Source: Pseudomonas sp. R5(2019) (GTDB taxonomy: Bacteria > Pseudomonadota > Gammaproteobacteria > Pseudomonadales > Pseudomonadaceae). From it: a DNA stretch of 64,000 nucleotides. Position 1 is the stretch's first letter. Every line of letters starts with the position of its first letter. The notes under the pieces were generated by a model. That model did no database searches. It was not told the DNA's origin and was given only the letters and a program-made list of their open reading frames with translations. Both the position numbers and the translations under genes were made by a program. The stretch is from assembly GCF_009905435.1 (NCBI RefSeq), contig NZ_JAAAMT010000030.1, positions 1 through 64,000 of the forward strand, given 5' to 3'. This document shows positions 17,331 through 26,739 of this stretch, in pieces.

Positions 17331-19442
17331 TCAGATTCGTTCGATGCGGGCCTTGCCGCAGGCCACCAGGCGCTCCAACAGCGCTGCCGGCTGGAACCAC
17401 ATCGCGCCGTAGTCGCCGAGTGCTTCGCGGTAATGGCCGATACGCTCCAGCACCTGCGCCAGCCCCAGTCCTTCGGCGTAGTGCAGCGGGCCGCCGCGCC
17501 AAGCCGGGAAGCCGTAGCCGTTGATCCAGACCAGGTCGATGTCGCTGCTGCGCTGGGCGATGCCTTCGTCGAGCAACTGGATGCCTTCGTTGACCAGCAT
17601 CAATACGCAGCGGTCGTGGATTTCCTGATCACTGATGGCGCGGCGCGGGATGCCCAATTCGCCAGCGATCTGCTCGGCCAGCGCGACCACTTGCGGGTCA
17701 TCCTTGCGCTCGCGGCCTTCGTAGAGGTAATAGCCGCGGCTGGTCTTCTGGCCATAACGGCCGAGGGCATAGAGCGCGTCGGCGAGCTTGCAGTAGCCGA
17801 GGTCGTGGGCGATGACCTCGCGGCGCGACTCGCGCACCAGGAAGCTGACATCGATGCCGGCCAGGTCGTGCATGGCGATCACCCCCATGGCCAGGCCAAG
17901 GCCGGTGAGCACCTTGTCGACCTGCGCAGGCGTAGCGCCTTCCAACAGCAGGCGGTGGGCCTCGCGGGAATAGGGTTCAAGCATGCGGTTGCCGATGAAG
18001 CCGAAGCACACCCCGGAGACCACCGGGATCTTGCCGATGCGCTTGGCGATCTTCAGGGTCGTGGCCAGGACATCGGGGGCCGTGGCCGTGCCACGCACCA
18101 CCTCAAGCAGGCGCATGACGTTGGCCGGGCTGAAGAAGTGCAGGCCGACCACGTCCTGTGGCCGGCGGGTGACGGCGGCAATGGCGTCGACATCCAGGGT
18201 GGAGGTATTACTGGCGAGAATCGCCCCGGCCTTGCACACCTCATCAAGGGTGCGGAACACCTGCTGCTTGATCGGCAGGCTCTCGAACACCGCTTCGATC
18301 ACCAGGTCCGCCTGGGCGATATCGGCGTAGTCGAGGGTGCCGTGGAGCAGCGCCATGCGTTCCTCCAACTGCTCGGCGGTAAGCTTGCCGCGCTGGACAC
18401 TGGTTTCGTAGTTTTTGCGGATCTGCGCCAGACCGCGCTCCAGGGCCTCGGCCTTGAGCTCCAGCAGCATCACCGCAATGCCCGCATTGGCAAAGTTCAT
18501 GGCAATCCCGCCGCCCATGGTACCGGCGCCGATCACCGCGACCTGGGTAATCGGACGGATCGGCGTGCCCGTGTCCAGCCCCGGCAGCTTGCCGACTTCA
18601 CGCTCAGCGAAGAACACATGGCGCAGGGCCTGGGACTCGCTGGACGCTTCGGCCTCTTTGAACAGCTCGCTCTCCCTGGCCAGGCCTTCGGCCAACGGCA
18701 GGCTGCAAGCCGCCTCGATCGCCGTCACCACCCGCTGCGGCGCGCTCTGGCCTTTCCAGCGCCCCTGGTTAGCGGCACGGTAGTCGGCAAAATAATTCGC
18801 CGGCAGGGCGGCGCCTGGGTTCGCTTGAGGGCAGGCAGGACGCGCCGGCGCCTGCCGGGCAATCAGTTCTTCGGCAAGGCTGCGAGCGGTATCGAGCAGG
18901 TTGTCGGCGTCTTGCACCACACGGTCGAGCAGACCCAGCGCCAGTGCGCGAGTCGCGTTGATCGGTTGGCCCGAAGCGATCATTTCCAGTGCCGCCTGGG
19001 CACCGATAAGGCGCGGCAGCCGCTGGGTGCCACCCGCGCCGGGCAGCAAGCCAAGCTTGATTTCTGGCAGGCCCAGGCGGGCCCCGGCTTGCGCCACGCG
19101 GTAGCCACAGGCCAGGGCCAGTTCCAGCCCGCCGCCCAACGCCAGGCCGCCGATGGCGGCGATCAAGGGTTTGTCCAGTTCGGTCAGGCGAGCCAGCAGG
19201 CTCGGCAGGTCCGGCTTGGCGAACGCAGCCGCGCCGCCGAACTCGCAGATGTCCGCGCCAGCGCTGAAAACCAGGCCCTCGCCGTGGAGGACAATCACTT
19301 TCACGCTGGCGTCTGCGGCGGCGAGTTCACAGGCCGCCAGCAGTTGCTCGCGCAGTGCCTGGCCGAGGGCGTTGACGGGGGCGCAGGTGAGACCAACCAG
19401 GGCCACGGAACCTTCGCAACGGTAATGGATCAGGTTATTCAT
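17331..19442 (-). CDS. FadB/FadJ-like multifunctional enoyl-CoA hydratase / 3-hydroxyacyl-CoA dehydrogenase
   Basis: 703 residues. The N-terminal enoyl-CoA hydratase domain has the oxyanion motifs FSAGADI (about 60) and GGLALGGGLELALAC (about 100). A 3-hydroxyacyl-CoA dehydrogenase NAD domain starts with IGAGTMGGGIAM (about 300), followed by two dehydrogenase C-terminal domains. It catalyses hydration of enoyl-CoA and oxidation of the 3-hydroxyacyl-CoA. It lies 55 bases after the acyl-CoA synthetase gene. There is no dedicated FadA partner apart from the thiolase directly downstream. Confidence 0.94.
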   Translation of the reverse strand: MNNLIHYRCEGSVALVGLTCAPVNALGQALREQLLAACELAAADASVKVIVLHGEGLVFSAGADICEFGGAAAFAKPDLPSLLARLTELDKPLIAAIGGLALGGGLELALACGYRVAQAGARLGLPEIKLGLLPGAGGTQRLPRLIGAQAALEMIASGQPINATRALALGLLDRVVQDADNLLDTARSLAEELIARQAPARPACPQANPGAALPANYFADYRAANQGRWKGQSAPQRVVTAIEAACSLPLAEGLARESELFKEAEASSESQALRHVFFAEREVGKLPGLDTGTPIRPITQVAVIGAGTMGGGIAMNFANAGIAVMLLELKAEALERGLAQIRKNYETSVQRGKLTAEQLEERMALLHGTLDYADIAQADLVIEAVFESLPIKQQVFRTLDEVCKAGAILASNTSTLDVDAIAAVTRRPQDVVGLHFFSPANVMRLLEVVRGTATAPDVLATTLKIAKRIGKIPVVSGVCFGFIGNRMLEPYSREAHRLLLEGATPAQVDKVLTGLGLAMGVIAMHDLAGIDVSFLVRESRREVIAHDLGYCKLADALYALGRYGQKTSRGYYLYEGRERKDDPQVVALAEQIAGELGIPRRAISDQEIHDRCVLMLVNEGIQLLDEGIAQRSSDIDLVWINGYGFPAWRGGPLHYAEGLGLAQVLERIGHYREALGDYGAMWFQPAALLERLVACGKARIERI

Positions 19443-19497
19443 AAATGATTTCTCGGTCAGATAAAGGGGTAGAAGCCGCGGAATAGGTCTGTCCCCT

Positions 19498-21141
19498 TCA
19501 GCTCAACTCGCTTTCCCGGATTAACTTCTTGTTGATCTTGCCGACACTGGTTTTAGGGATCTCAGCGACGAACTTGAACTGCTTGGGGATCGCCCATTTA
19601 TTAATCCGGCCAAGCTCCACGAACTGTTGCAGGTGGGCTTCGAGCATCTGTTTATCGACGTACTTTCCAGGCGCGCACACCACCAGGGCCATGGGCCGTT
19701 CGCCCCATTGCTCGTCCGCAATGCCAACCACCGCGACAGAAGTGACCGACGCGTGCTCGCTGATCAGGTTCTCCAGGTCCAGCGAGCTGATCCACTCCCC
19801 GCCCGTCTTGATCACATCCTTGATTCGATCCTTGATTTCCACCCTGCCCTGGGGGTCGATGGAAGCCAGGTCGCCTGTGTGCAGCCAACCGTTGTGCCAC
19901 AGCTCGGCGCCCTTTTCAGGCTCCTTCAAATAGCCTTGCGTCAGCCAGGGGGCGCGCACAACGATCTCGCCCAAGGACTCACCATCGTGGGGAACGCTAT
20001 GGCCACTGGCATCGATGATGTTCAAATCGACCATCGACACGGGCATCCCCGTCTTGATTCGATTGACCAGCTGCGCTTGCATGGGTTGTTCAAGCTCCTC
20101 CCCACGCAGGTAACTCAAGCACAGCATCGGGCAGGTCTCGGACATGCCGTACCCGCTGTGCACGCGAATACCTCTGGCACTTGCCTGGCTGGCGATACCC
20201 AAGGTCAGGGCACTGCCCCCCAGGAGCATTTTCCAGCCATCGAAGCGAGTCTTCGCCGCTTCGTCGCAACCCAGGATCATTTGCAGAATAGTGGGCACGC
20301 AATGGGAAAACGTGACCTTCTCTTCACGGAACAGCCTCACCAGGCTATTGGGCTCGTAACGACCGGGGTACACCTGCTTGATGCCCATCAAGGTCGCGAT
20401 ATAGGGAACGCCCCAGGCATGCACGTGGAACATCGGGGTAATCGGCATGTATACGTCGTCGGAACGTAACAGCGGCAAGCTTTGGTACGCGCCCATAGTG
20501 CCGACGCCATTCAAGGTATGCAGCACCAACTGACGATGAGTGAAATACACCCCTTTAGGGTTCCCGGTGGTTCCGGTGGTGTAAAAAATCGTCGCCACCG
20601 AGTTTTCATCAAAATCAGGGAAGTCGTAATGGGAAGCCGCCTGGGCCAGCAGGCTTTCATACTCCCCCAGCACCGGCAGTTCGGTGCCGGGCGCGGCGCC
20701 GTCAGTGAGCTGGATGTAGCCCTTGACGGTGCTCAGCCCATCATGAATCTGCTCGATCAAGGGCAGGAAATCATCATGCACCAGCACCAGGTCGTCCTCG
20801 GCGTGGTTCATGGTGTAGAGCACCTGATCCGGAGACAGTCGAATATTCACCGTATGCAGCACCGCGCCGATCATGGGCACGGCAAAGAAACACTCCAGGT
20901 AGCGGTGGCTGTCCCAATCGAGCATTGCCACCGTATCCCCGGCCTTGACGCCGGCCGCGGTCAGCGCATTGGCCAACCTGTGGATCCGCTCGTTGAGCGT
21001 GCGATAGTCATAGCGCAGCTTGTCGGCATAGACGATCTCCCGGCCGGGTTCGTAGCGCACTCCCGACAGCAGCAGGCTCTTGATCAACAGTGGGTAGCTG
21101 TATGCGCCTTGTGCTGGCGGAATTATTTTTGTCTTCAGCAT
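19498..21141 (-). CDS. acyl-CoA synthetase (AMP-forming), copy 1
   Basis: 547 residues. The AMP-binding motif FYTTGTTGNPKG is at about 186-197; GYGMSETCP and the C-terminal TSVGKINK lysine region are present. The enzyme activates a medium- or long-chain carboxylic acid to its CoA ester. The start at 21141 follows AAGGAAG. It lies 16 bases after the acyl-CoA dehydrogenase. A highly similar copy is at 57076-58740. The substrate is probably the same hydrophobic acid handled by the DUF1302/RND genes upstream in the operon. Confidence 0.94.
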   Translation of the reverse strand: MLKTKIIPPAQGAYSYPLLIKSLLLSGVRYEPGREIVYADKLRYDYRTLNERIHRLANALTAAGVKAGDTVAMLDWDSHRYLECFFAVPMIGAVLHTVNIRLSPDQVLYTMNHAEDDLVLVHDDFLPLIEQIHDGLSTVKGYIQLTDGAAPGTELPVLGEYESLLAQAASHYDFPDFDENSVATIFYTTGTTGNPKGVYFTHRQLVLHTLNGVGTMGAYQSLPLLRSDDVYMPITPMFHVHAWGVPYIATLMGIKQVYPGRYEPNSLVRLFREEKVTFSHCVPTILQMILGCDEAAKTRFDGWKMLLGGSALTLGIASQASARGIRVHSGYGMSETCPMLCLSYLRGEELEQPMQAQLVNRIKTGMPVSMVDLNIIDASGHSVPHDGESLGEIVVRAPWLTQGYLKEPEKGAELWHNGWLHTGDLASIDPQGRVEIKDRIKDVIKTGGEWISSLDLENLISEHASVTSVAVVGIADEQWGERPMALVVCAPGKYVDKQMLEAHLQQFVELGRINKWAIPKQFKFVAEIPKTSVGKINKKLIRESELS

Positions 21142-21157
21142 GGTTGTACTTCCTTGG

Positions 21158-22936
21158 TCAGAACTGCGCCGCATCCAGCAAGTAGAGGCTTTCGCTGCCG
21201 GCCTTGACCGACGCGCTCAGTGAGTGGATACGCGGCAGCAGGCGGGCGAAGTAGAAACGTGCCGTGCCCAGTTTGCTGGCGTAGAAGTCATCCTCGGTCT
21301 GTTTGCCCAAGGCCGCTCTGGCCATCAGTGCCCACATGTAGGCGTAGGCGGTGTAGCCGAATACCTGCAGGTACTCGACCGAGGCGGCGCCGATTTCGTT
21401 CGGGTTGTTGCTAGCCCGATCCAGTAGCCAGGCGGTCAGTTCGTCGAGTGTCTCCACGGCCGCGTTCAAAGGCATGCAGAACTCGCTCAGGTCAGCGCTG
21501 GCGGTCGCGGTGAACTGGCGAATCTCGTCGGCGAACAGCCGGTAGAGTGCCCCGCCGCTGCCCACGATCTTGCGTCCGGCCAGGTCCAGCGCCTGGATGC
21601 CATTGGTGCCTTCGTAGATCTGGGTGATCCGCACGTCGCGCACCAGCTGCTCCTGGCCCCACTCACGGATATAGCCATGGCCGCCGAAAATCATCTGCCC
21701 GTGCAGAGTGGTTTCCAGCGCCATGTCAGTGAGAAACGCCTTGGCGATCGGGGTCAGCAGGGACACCAACTCTTGCGCGCGCTGGCGGGCCGGCGCGTCT
21801 TCGCTGTATTTCGCGGTGTCCAGTTGCAGGGCCACGTAGCTGGAAAAGGCTCGCCCGCCCTCGTTCAACGCTTTCATGGTCAACAGCATGCGGCGCACGT
21901 CCGGGTGCACGATGATCGGATCGGCGGCCTTGTCCCGGTTCTGCGCGCCGGTCGGCGCGCGGCTCTGCAGGCGATCACGGGCATACAGGGCGGCGCTCTG
22001 GTAGGAGCGTTCGCCCTGCGCCAGACCCTGGATGCCCACGCCCAGGCGCTCGTAGTTCATCATGGTGAACATCGCGGCCAGGCCCTTGCCCGGCGCATCG
22101 ACGATCCAGCCGGTAGCTTGATCGAAGTTCATCACGCAGGTGGCGGATGCCTTGATGCCCATCTTGTGCTCGATGGAACCGCACGACAGCGAGTTGTGCT
22201 CGCCCAACGAGCCGTTGTCATTGACCATCACCTTGGGCACCAGAAACAGCGAAATGCCTTTTGGCCCGGCGGGTGCATCCGGCAGTCTGGCCAATACCAG
22301 ATGGATGATGTTCTCGGTCAGGTCGTGCTCGCCGCCGGTGATGAAAATCTTGCTGCCGCTGATCTTGTAGCTGCCGTCGGGCTGGGGCTCGGCCTTGGTG
22401 CGGATGAGGCCCAGGTCGGTGCCTGAATGGGCCTCGGTCAGGCACATGGAACCGCTCCAGACGCCGGCATACATATTCGGCAGGTAGGCAGCCTTGAGCT
22501 CGTCACTGGCGTGGGCACTGAGCGACAGGCAGGCACCGGCGGTCAGCATCGGGTACGTGCCGAACGACAGGTTGGCCGAGGTCACCATTTCCTCGACCTG
22601 GGCGGAGATTGCCTTGGGCATGCCCATGCCACCGAACTGCGGGTCGCCACCGACACCGACCCAACCGCCTTCGGCAAAGGCCTGGTAGGCCGCGAGAAAA
22701 CCATCCGGAACTTTCACCGCACCGTTGTCCCAGGTGCAGCCTTGCTCGTCGCCACTGCGGCGCAGCGGCGCGATGATGCCTGCGCTGATCTTGCCGGCCT
22801 CTTCCAGAATCGCGGCAGCCGTCTCTTCGTCGACCACGTCGGCCAGGCCCGGCAGTTGAGCCCAAAGCCTGGACACCTCGAAGACTTCATTGAGAACGAA
22901 GCGCATATCGCGCAGGGGGGCTTTGTAATCAGTCAT
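21158..22936 (-). CDS. acyl-CoA dehydrogenase (large, C-terminal-extended), copy 1
   Basis: 592 residues, the large FadE/AidB-related class with a C-terminal extension. The motif SMCLTEAHSGTDLG and the GGHGYIREWGQEQLVRD region are conserved. It catalyses alpha-beta desaturation of acyl-CoA with FAD. The start at 22936 is 7 bases beyond the end of the RND gene; the longer upstream reading is inside that gene. A near-identical paralogue lies at 58792-60570. It forms a coupled block with the synthetase and transporter. Confidence 0.93.
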   Translation of the reverse strand: MTDYKAPLRDMRFVLNEVFEVSRLWAQLPGLADVVDEETAAAILEEAGKISAGIIAPLRRSGDEQGCTWDNGAVKVPDGFLAAYQAFAEGGWVGVGGDPQFGGMGMPKAISAQVEEMVTSANLSFGTYPMLTAGACLSLSAHASDELKAAYLPNMYAGVWSGSMCLTEAHSGTDLGLIRTKAEPQPDGSYKISGSKIFITGGEHDLTENIIHLVLARLPDAPAGPKGISLFLVPKVMVNDNGSLGEHNSLSCGSIEHKMGIKASATCVMNFDQATGWIVDAPGKGLAAMFTMMNYERLGVGIQGLAQGERSYQSAALYARDRLQSRAPTGAQNRDKAADPIIVHPDVRRMLLTMKALNEGGRAFSSYVALQLDTAKYSEDAPARQRAQELVSLLTPIAKAFLTDMALETTLHGQMIFGGHGYIREWGQEQLVRDVRITQIYEGTNGIQALDLAGRKIVGSGGALYRLFADEIRQFTATASADLSEFCMPLNAAVETLDELTAWLLDRASNNPNEIGAASVEYLQVFGYTAYAYMWALMARAALGKQTEDDFYASKLGTARFYFARLLPRIHSLSASVKAGSESLYLLDAAQF

Positions 22937-22943
22937 GATGGGC

Positions 22944-25478
22944 TTACTCGGAGATTGTGAGGGCATGACGACTGCCCGGTTGTTTGGAGTTGACGGTCTC
23001 ACTGACGTGCACCACCGGCTCATCCGGGGCAGCACCACGGACCCGCGAGGGCCCGCGCAACAGGAAGTACGACAGAGCAGGAATCAGGATCAGCGCCCCC
23101 AGCATGTTCCACAGGAACATGAAGGTCAGCAGGATGCCCATGTCCGCCTGGAACTTGATCGGCGACCAGATCCAGCACACCACACCCGCCGCCAGGGTAA
23201 TGCCCACCAGGCCCACCACCCGACCGGTGAAGGACACCGCTTTGCGGTAGGCATCCGCCAGCGACAGGCCCTGGCGCTGGTGATGCAGTTGCACGCTGAG
23301 CAAGTACAGCGCGTAGTCCACGCCGATACCGACGCCCAGGGCGATCACCGGCAGGGTCGCGACCTTCACGCCGATGCCCATGGCCACCATCAACGCCTCG
23401 CAGAGGATCGAGGTCAGCACCAGCGGCAGCAAGGCCACCAGCGTGGCGCGCCAACTGCGGAAGGTGATCAGGCAGAACAGCGTCACTGCGGCATAGACGT
23501 AAAACAGCATGGTGCGGTTGGCCTCGCGCACCACGATGTTGGTCGCCGCCTCGATGCCGGCACTACCGGCTGCCAACAGGAACTGGCGATCCGCGGTGCT
23601 GTTGTCCTTGGCGAACTGGTCGGCAATGGCCACCACGGCGTCCAGGGTCTCGGCCTTGTGGTCCTTGAGGAAGGCGATCACCGGCATCAGCGAGCAGTCG
23701 TTGTTGAACAACTCCGGGGAGTTGACCGAGGCCTGCTGTGCTGCGTAGTTCAGCACGTCCTGGTTGCGCTGGATGCTGTTGAGCTTGGGATTACCCTCGT
23801 AGGTGCCCGCGGTAATCTGACGCACCGCGTTAACCAGCGAAGACGTCGCCTGAACCCCGGGGGACTGTTGCAGCTCCCAGGCCAGACGGTCAGCGAGGAC
23901 CAGCGTCTGGTAGCTCAGGCAACCTTCTGGCGCGGTCTTGATCATCACCGCGAACATATCGCTGGACAGCGCGTAGTGGCTGGTGATGTAAGCGTTGTCG
24001 CGGTTATAGCGCGAGTCGGCACGCAGCTCCGGAGCCCCGCTGTCGAGGTCGCCGATTTTCAGTTGCAGGCTGACCATAAACCCGCCAATCCCCATCAGCG
24101 CCGCCACCAGTACTGCAGCCGTGGCCCACTTGCGGGCAGTGAAGCGATCGAGCAGGTCCCACAGTTTGCCGAAGCCGTTATGCCCGGCTGCCCGCGTGTC
24201 TATCTTCAGGGCCCGCTCGGCCGCCTTGCGCCCGACGCCAATGTAGGACAGCGCCACCGGCATCAGCAGCAAAGAGGTAAAGATCAACACCGCGACGCCG
24301 ATGCTGGCGGTGATGGCCAGGTCCTGGATCACCGGGATATCGATCAGCATCAGCACGGCGAAGCCCACCGCGTCGGCCAGCAGCGCGGTGACGCCGGCGA
24401 TGAACAGGCGGCGGAAGGTGTAGCGCGCGGCGATCAGCTTGTGGGTGCCACGGGCGATGTCCTGCATGATGCCGTTCATCTTTTGCGCCGCATGGGACAC
24501 ACCAATGGCGAAGATCAGGAAAGGCACCAGGACCGAATAGGGATCGATGGCGTAGCCCAGCCAGGCGACGATGCCCAGTTGCCAGATCACCGCGATCAGC
24601 GAGCAGCCAACCACCAGCAGGGTGCTGCGCACACAGCGGGTGTAGCCATAAATGATGACCAGTGAGGTGACCACGGCCAGGCCGAAGAACATCATCACCT
24701 CGATCAAACCATCGATCAGGTCGCCCATCAGTTTGGCGAAACCGATCACCCGCACCTTGTACGGGCCCTTGCCCTCTTCCCCGGCCTTGCGCGCGGCGCT
24801 GTCACCGGCGAACTCGATCTTGTCGCGCAGCTGCTCTTCGAGCAACCGCGAGAACTGGTGGTAGTTGATGCTTTGGCCTGTGGCCGTGGCCTTGTCCAGC
24901 AGTGGCACGATCAGCATGGTGGATTTGAAGTCGCTGGCCACCAGGCTGCCGACAATGCCGGCACGGCTGATGTTCTGGCGCAAACGCTCGATGTCCTCGG
25001 GCGAGCCCCGGTAGGTATCAGGCATCACCGGGCCGCCCTGGAAGCCTTCCTCGGTGATTTCAGTCCAGCGCACCCCAGGGCTCCACAGCGACTTCATCCA
25101 GGCCCGGTCGACGCCTTCGGTGAGGAACAGCTGGTCGTTGACCTGCTTGAGTACCTCCAGGTAGCCAGGGTCGAAAATATCGCCCTGGGTGTTCTCGACC
25201 ACCACCCGCACCGAGTTCCCCAGGCCACGCAGCGACTGGCGATTCTCCAGGAAATTCTGGATGTACGGCTGGCTCTGGGGAATCATCTTCTCGAAGCTGG
25301 GGCGCAGTTCCAGACGGGACACCGCCATATAGCCCAGCACCAGGGTGACCAGCGTCATGAGTACCATGAACAGCGGGCGGTAGTTGAATACCAGCCGCTC
25401 CAGCCGGTTACCGGAGCACCGATCGAAGTCACGCAGGTCGCGGATCACCGGCATGCTGTCTTGCTTGATATTGCCCAT
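22944..25478 (-). CDS. MMPL/RND-family transporter
   Basis: 844 residues with two six-helix halves, each preceded by a large periplasmic loop. Membrane stretches are clear at about 35-55, 240-390, 445-465 and 680-820, with a GIGVDYALYLLS sterol-sensing-like segment. Such inner-membrane proteins move lipids or hydrophobic compounds using the proton gradient. It sits between the YCF48-like and acyl-CoA dehydrogenase genes, the typical DUF1302-DUF1329-YCF48-RND order of Pseudomonas. A fragment of a second copy survives in the 60627-60863 chimera. Confidence 0.92.
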   Translation of the reverse strand: MGNIKQDSMPVIRDLRDFDRCSGNRLERLVFNYRPLFMVLMTLVTLVLGYMAVSRLELRPSFEKMIPQSQPYIQNFLENRQSLRGLGNSVRVVVENTQGDIFDPGYLEVLKQVNDQLFLTEGVDRAWMKSLWSPGVRWTEITEEGFQGGPVMPDTYRGSPEDIERLRQNISRAGIVGSLVASDFKSTMLIVPLLDKATATGQSINYHQFSRLLEEQLRDKIEFAGDSAARKAGEEGKGPYKVRVIGFAKLMGDLIDGLIEVMMFFGLAVVTSLVIIYGYTRCVRSTLLVVGCSLIAVIWQLGIVAWLGYAIDPYSVLVPFLIFAIGVSHAAQKMNGIMQDIARGTHKLIAARYTFRRLFIAGVTALLADAVGFAVLMLIDIPVIQDLAITASIGVAVLIFTSLLLMPVALSYIGVGRKAAERALKIDTRAAGHNGFGKLWDLLDRFTARKWATAAVLVAALMGIGGFMVSLQLKIGDLDSGAPELRADSRYNRDNAYITSHYALSSDMFAVMIKTAPEGCLSYQTLVLADRLAWELQQSPGVQATSSLVNAVRQITAGTYEGNPKLNSIQRNQDVLNYAAQQASVNSPELFNNDCSLMPVIAFLKDHKAETLDAVVAIADQFAKDNSTADRQFLLAAGSAGIEAATNIVVREANRTMLFYVYAAVTLFCLITFRSWRATLVALLPLVLTSILCEALMVAMGIGVKVATLPVIALGVGIGVDYALYLLSVQLHHQRQGLSLADAYRKAVSFTGRVVGLVGITLAAGVVCWIWSPIKFQADMGILLTFMFLWNMLGALILIPALSYFLLRGPSRVRGAAPDEPVVHVSETVNSKQPGSRHALTISE

Positions 25479-25509
25479 GTCTGGGTACTCGCTCTAAATT
25501 TTCGAGGTC

Positions 25510-26583
25510 TTATTCGACGGACAGTGCCTGTGCACCGCGGCTACCCACCACCACCAGCGAACCATCGGCGGCCAGGGTGGCACCGGCCACGGGGGGCAGA
25601 TCCTGGCGCGGCAGCAACTGCAGCCGCGTGCCGTCCGCCTGGCTAACCAGCGTGTGACCGGCCTGGGTGAACAGCTCGTACTGACCCTGGGCATTGACGA
25701 GGGAGGCCGTGATGCTGACCTGCACGCCGCTGGTCACTGGACTCCAGTGCTCGCCGCCATCGACGCTGCGCAACACATTGCCGCCCAAGCCGTAGGCGAG
25801 CACTTCACCGGGCTTGCCGACGACGCCGAAGTAGCTGCCCTGCCAGGGCGTCTGCAAGGCGTTGAAACGCTGCCGCCCGGCATCCCACTTGAGCAGCAGG
25901 CCCTGTTCGCCGGCGATGAACAGTGCATCACCGGTCGAGGCGATGGCGTTGAGGTGAAAGCCTTGCGGGTTGTCGGTGCGATCCTGAAATGGCGTCCAGC
26001 TCTGACCACCATCCTCGGTACGCAGGATCAGGTTGAACACGCCGACGACATAACCCAGCTTGTCGTTGGCGAACCACACATCGAGGAACGGCTTGTCGGC
26101 GCCCTGCTCGACCAGCCGCTGACCTTCAGCGACCAGCAGCGGCCATTGCTCGTTGGCGGGTTCCGCATTGGCCAGCGCCCCATAATGCTTGACCAGCAAG
26201 GCGCCGATCTGGCGACCGTCGAGCTGCTTGCGCCAGGTGGCGCCGGCATCGCTGCTGTGCAGCACCACGCCATCGTTGCCGACAGCCCAACCCTGCCTGG
26301 CAGAAGGAAAATGCACCGCAGTCAGATCGCTGCTGAGCGGGACGCTGGCCTGCAGCCAGTGCTTGCCAGCATCATCGGAATAAAGAATATGGCCACGCTG
26401 GCCAACGGTGACCAGGCGCTCACCGGCGCGCGCGATGCCGACCAAGGGGCTATGCACGGCCAAAGGACTCGGCTTGGCCGGCAGCTCCAGCACATCCACA
26501 TAACTGGTCGCCTGAGCGACACCCTGCAACAGCGCCAGCATCGAGCACAGCAGCGCCAGCACGAACTTTTTCAAGGAATCCAT
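25510..26583 (-). CDS. YCF48/BNR-repeat periplasmic protein
   Basis: 357 residues with a signal peptide (about 1-25, cleaved after AQA), followed by repeated BNR-type blades such as GQRGHILYSDDAGKHWLQA and GNDGVVLHSSDAGATW. This indicates a beta-propeller related to the photosystem assembly factor Ycf48. It accompanies MMPL transporters and DUF1329 proteins and may be a periplasmic accessory of the export or uptake complex. The start at 26583 precedes the hydrophobic leader. A 31-codon remnant of a second copy begins the chimera at 60863. Confidence 0.9.
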   Translation of the reverse strand: MDSLKKFVLALLCSMLALLQGVAQATSYVDVLELPAKPSPLAVHSPLVGIARAGERLVTVGQRGHILYSDDAGKHWLQASVPLSSDLTAVHFPSARQGWAVGNDGVVLHSSDAGATWRKQLDGRQIGALLVKHYGALANAEPANEQWPLLVAEGQRLVEQGADKPFLDVWFANDKLGYVVGVFNLILRTEDGGQSWTPFQDRTDNPQGFHLNAIASTGDALFIAGEQGLLLKWDAGRQRFNALQTPWQGSYFGVVGKPGEVLAYGLGGNVLRSVDGGEHWSPVTSGVQVSITASLVNAQGQYELFTQAGHTLVSQADGTRLQLLPRQDLPPVAGATLAADGSLVVVGSRGAQALSVE

Positions 26584-26739
26584 ACCGCACCTTCTAGGAA
26601 AACGACGCCGCAAAGCACACGAGGTACAGCCCGGCGTCGGAGTCGGTAACCCAAGACGAACGACGCTCAGGCCGTCCCTCTTCCAGTCACTCTGCCGGGG
26701 GACGACAAGCGCTCGCCCCGGACTTTTATCGCCTGCCGC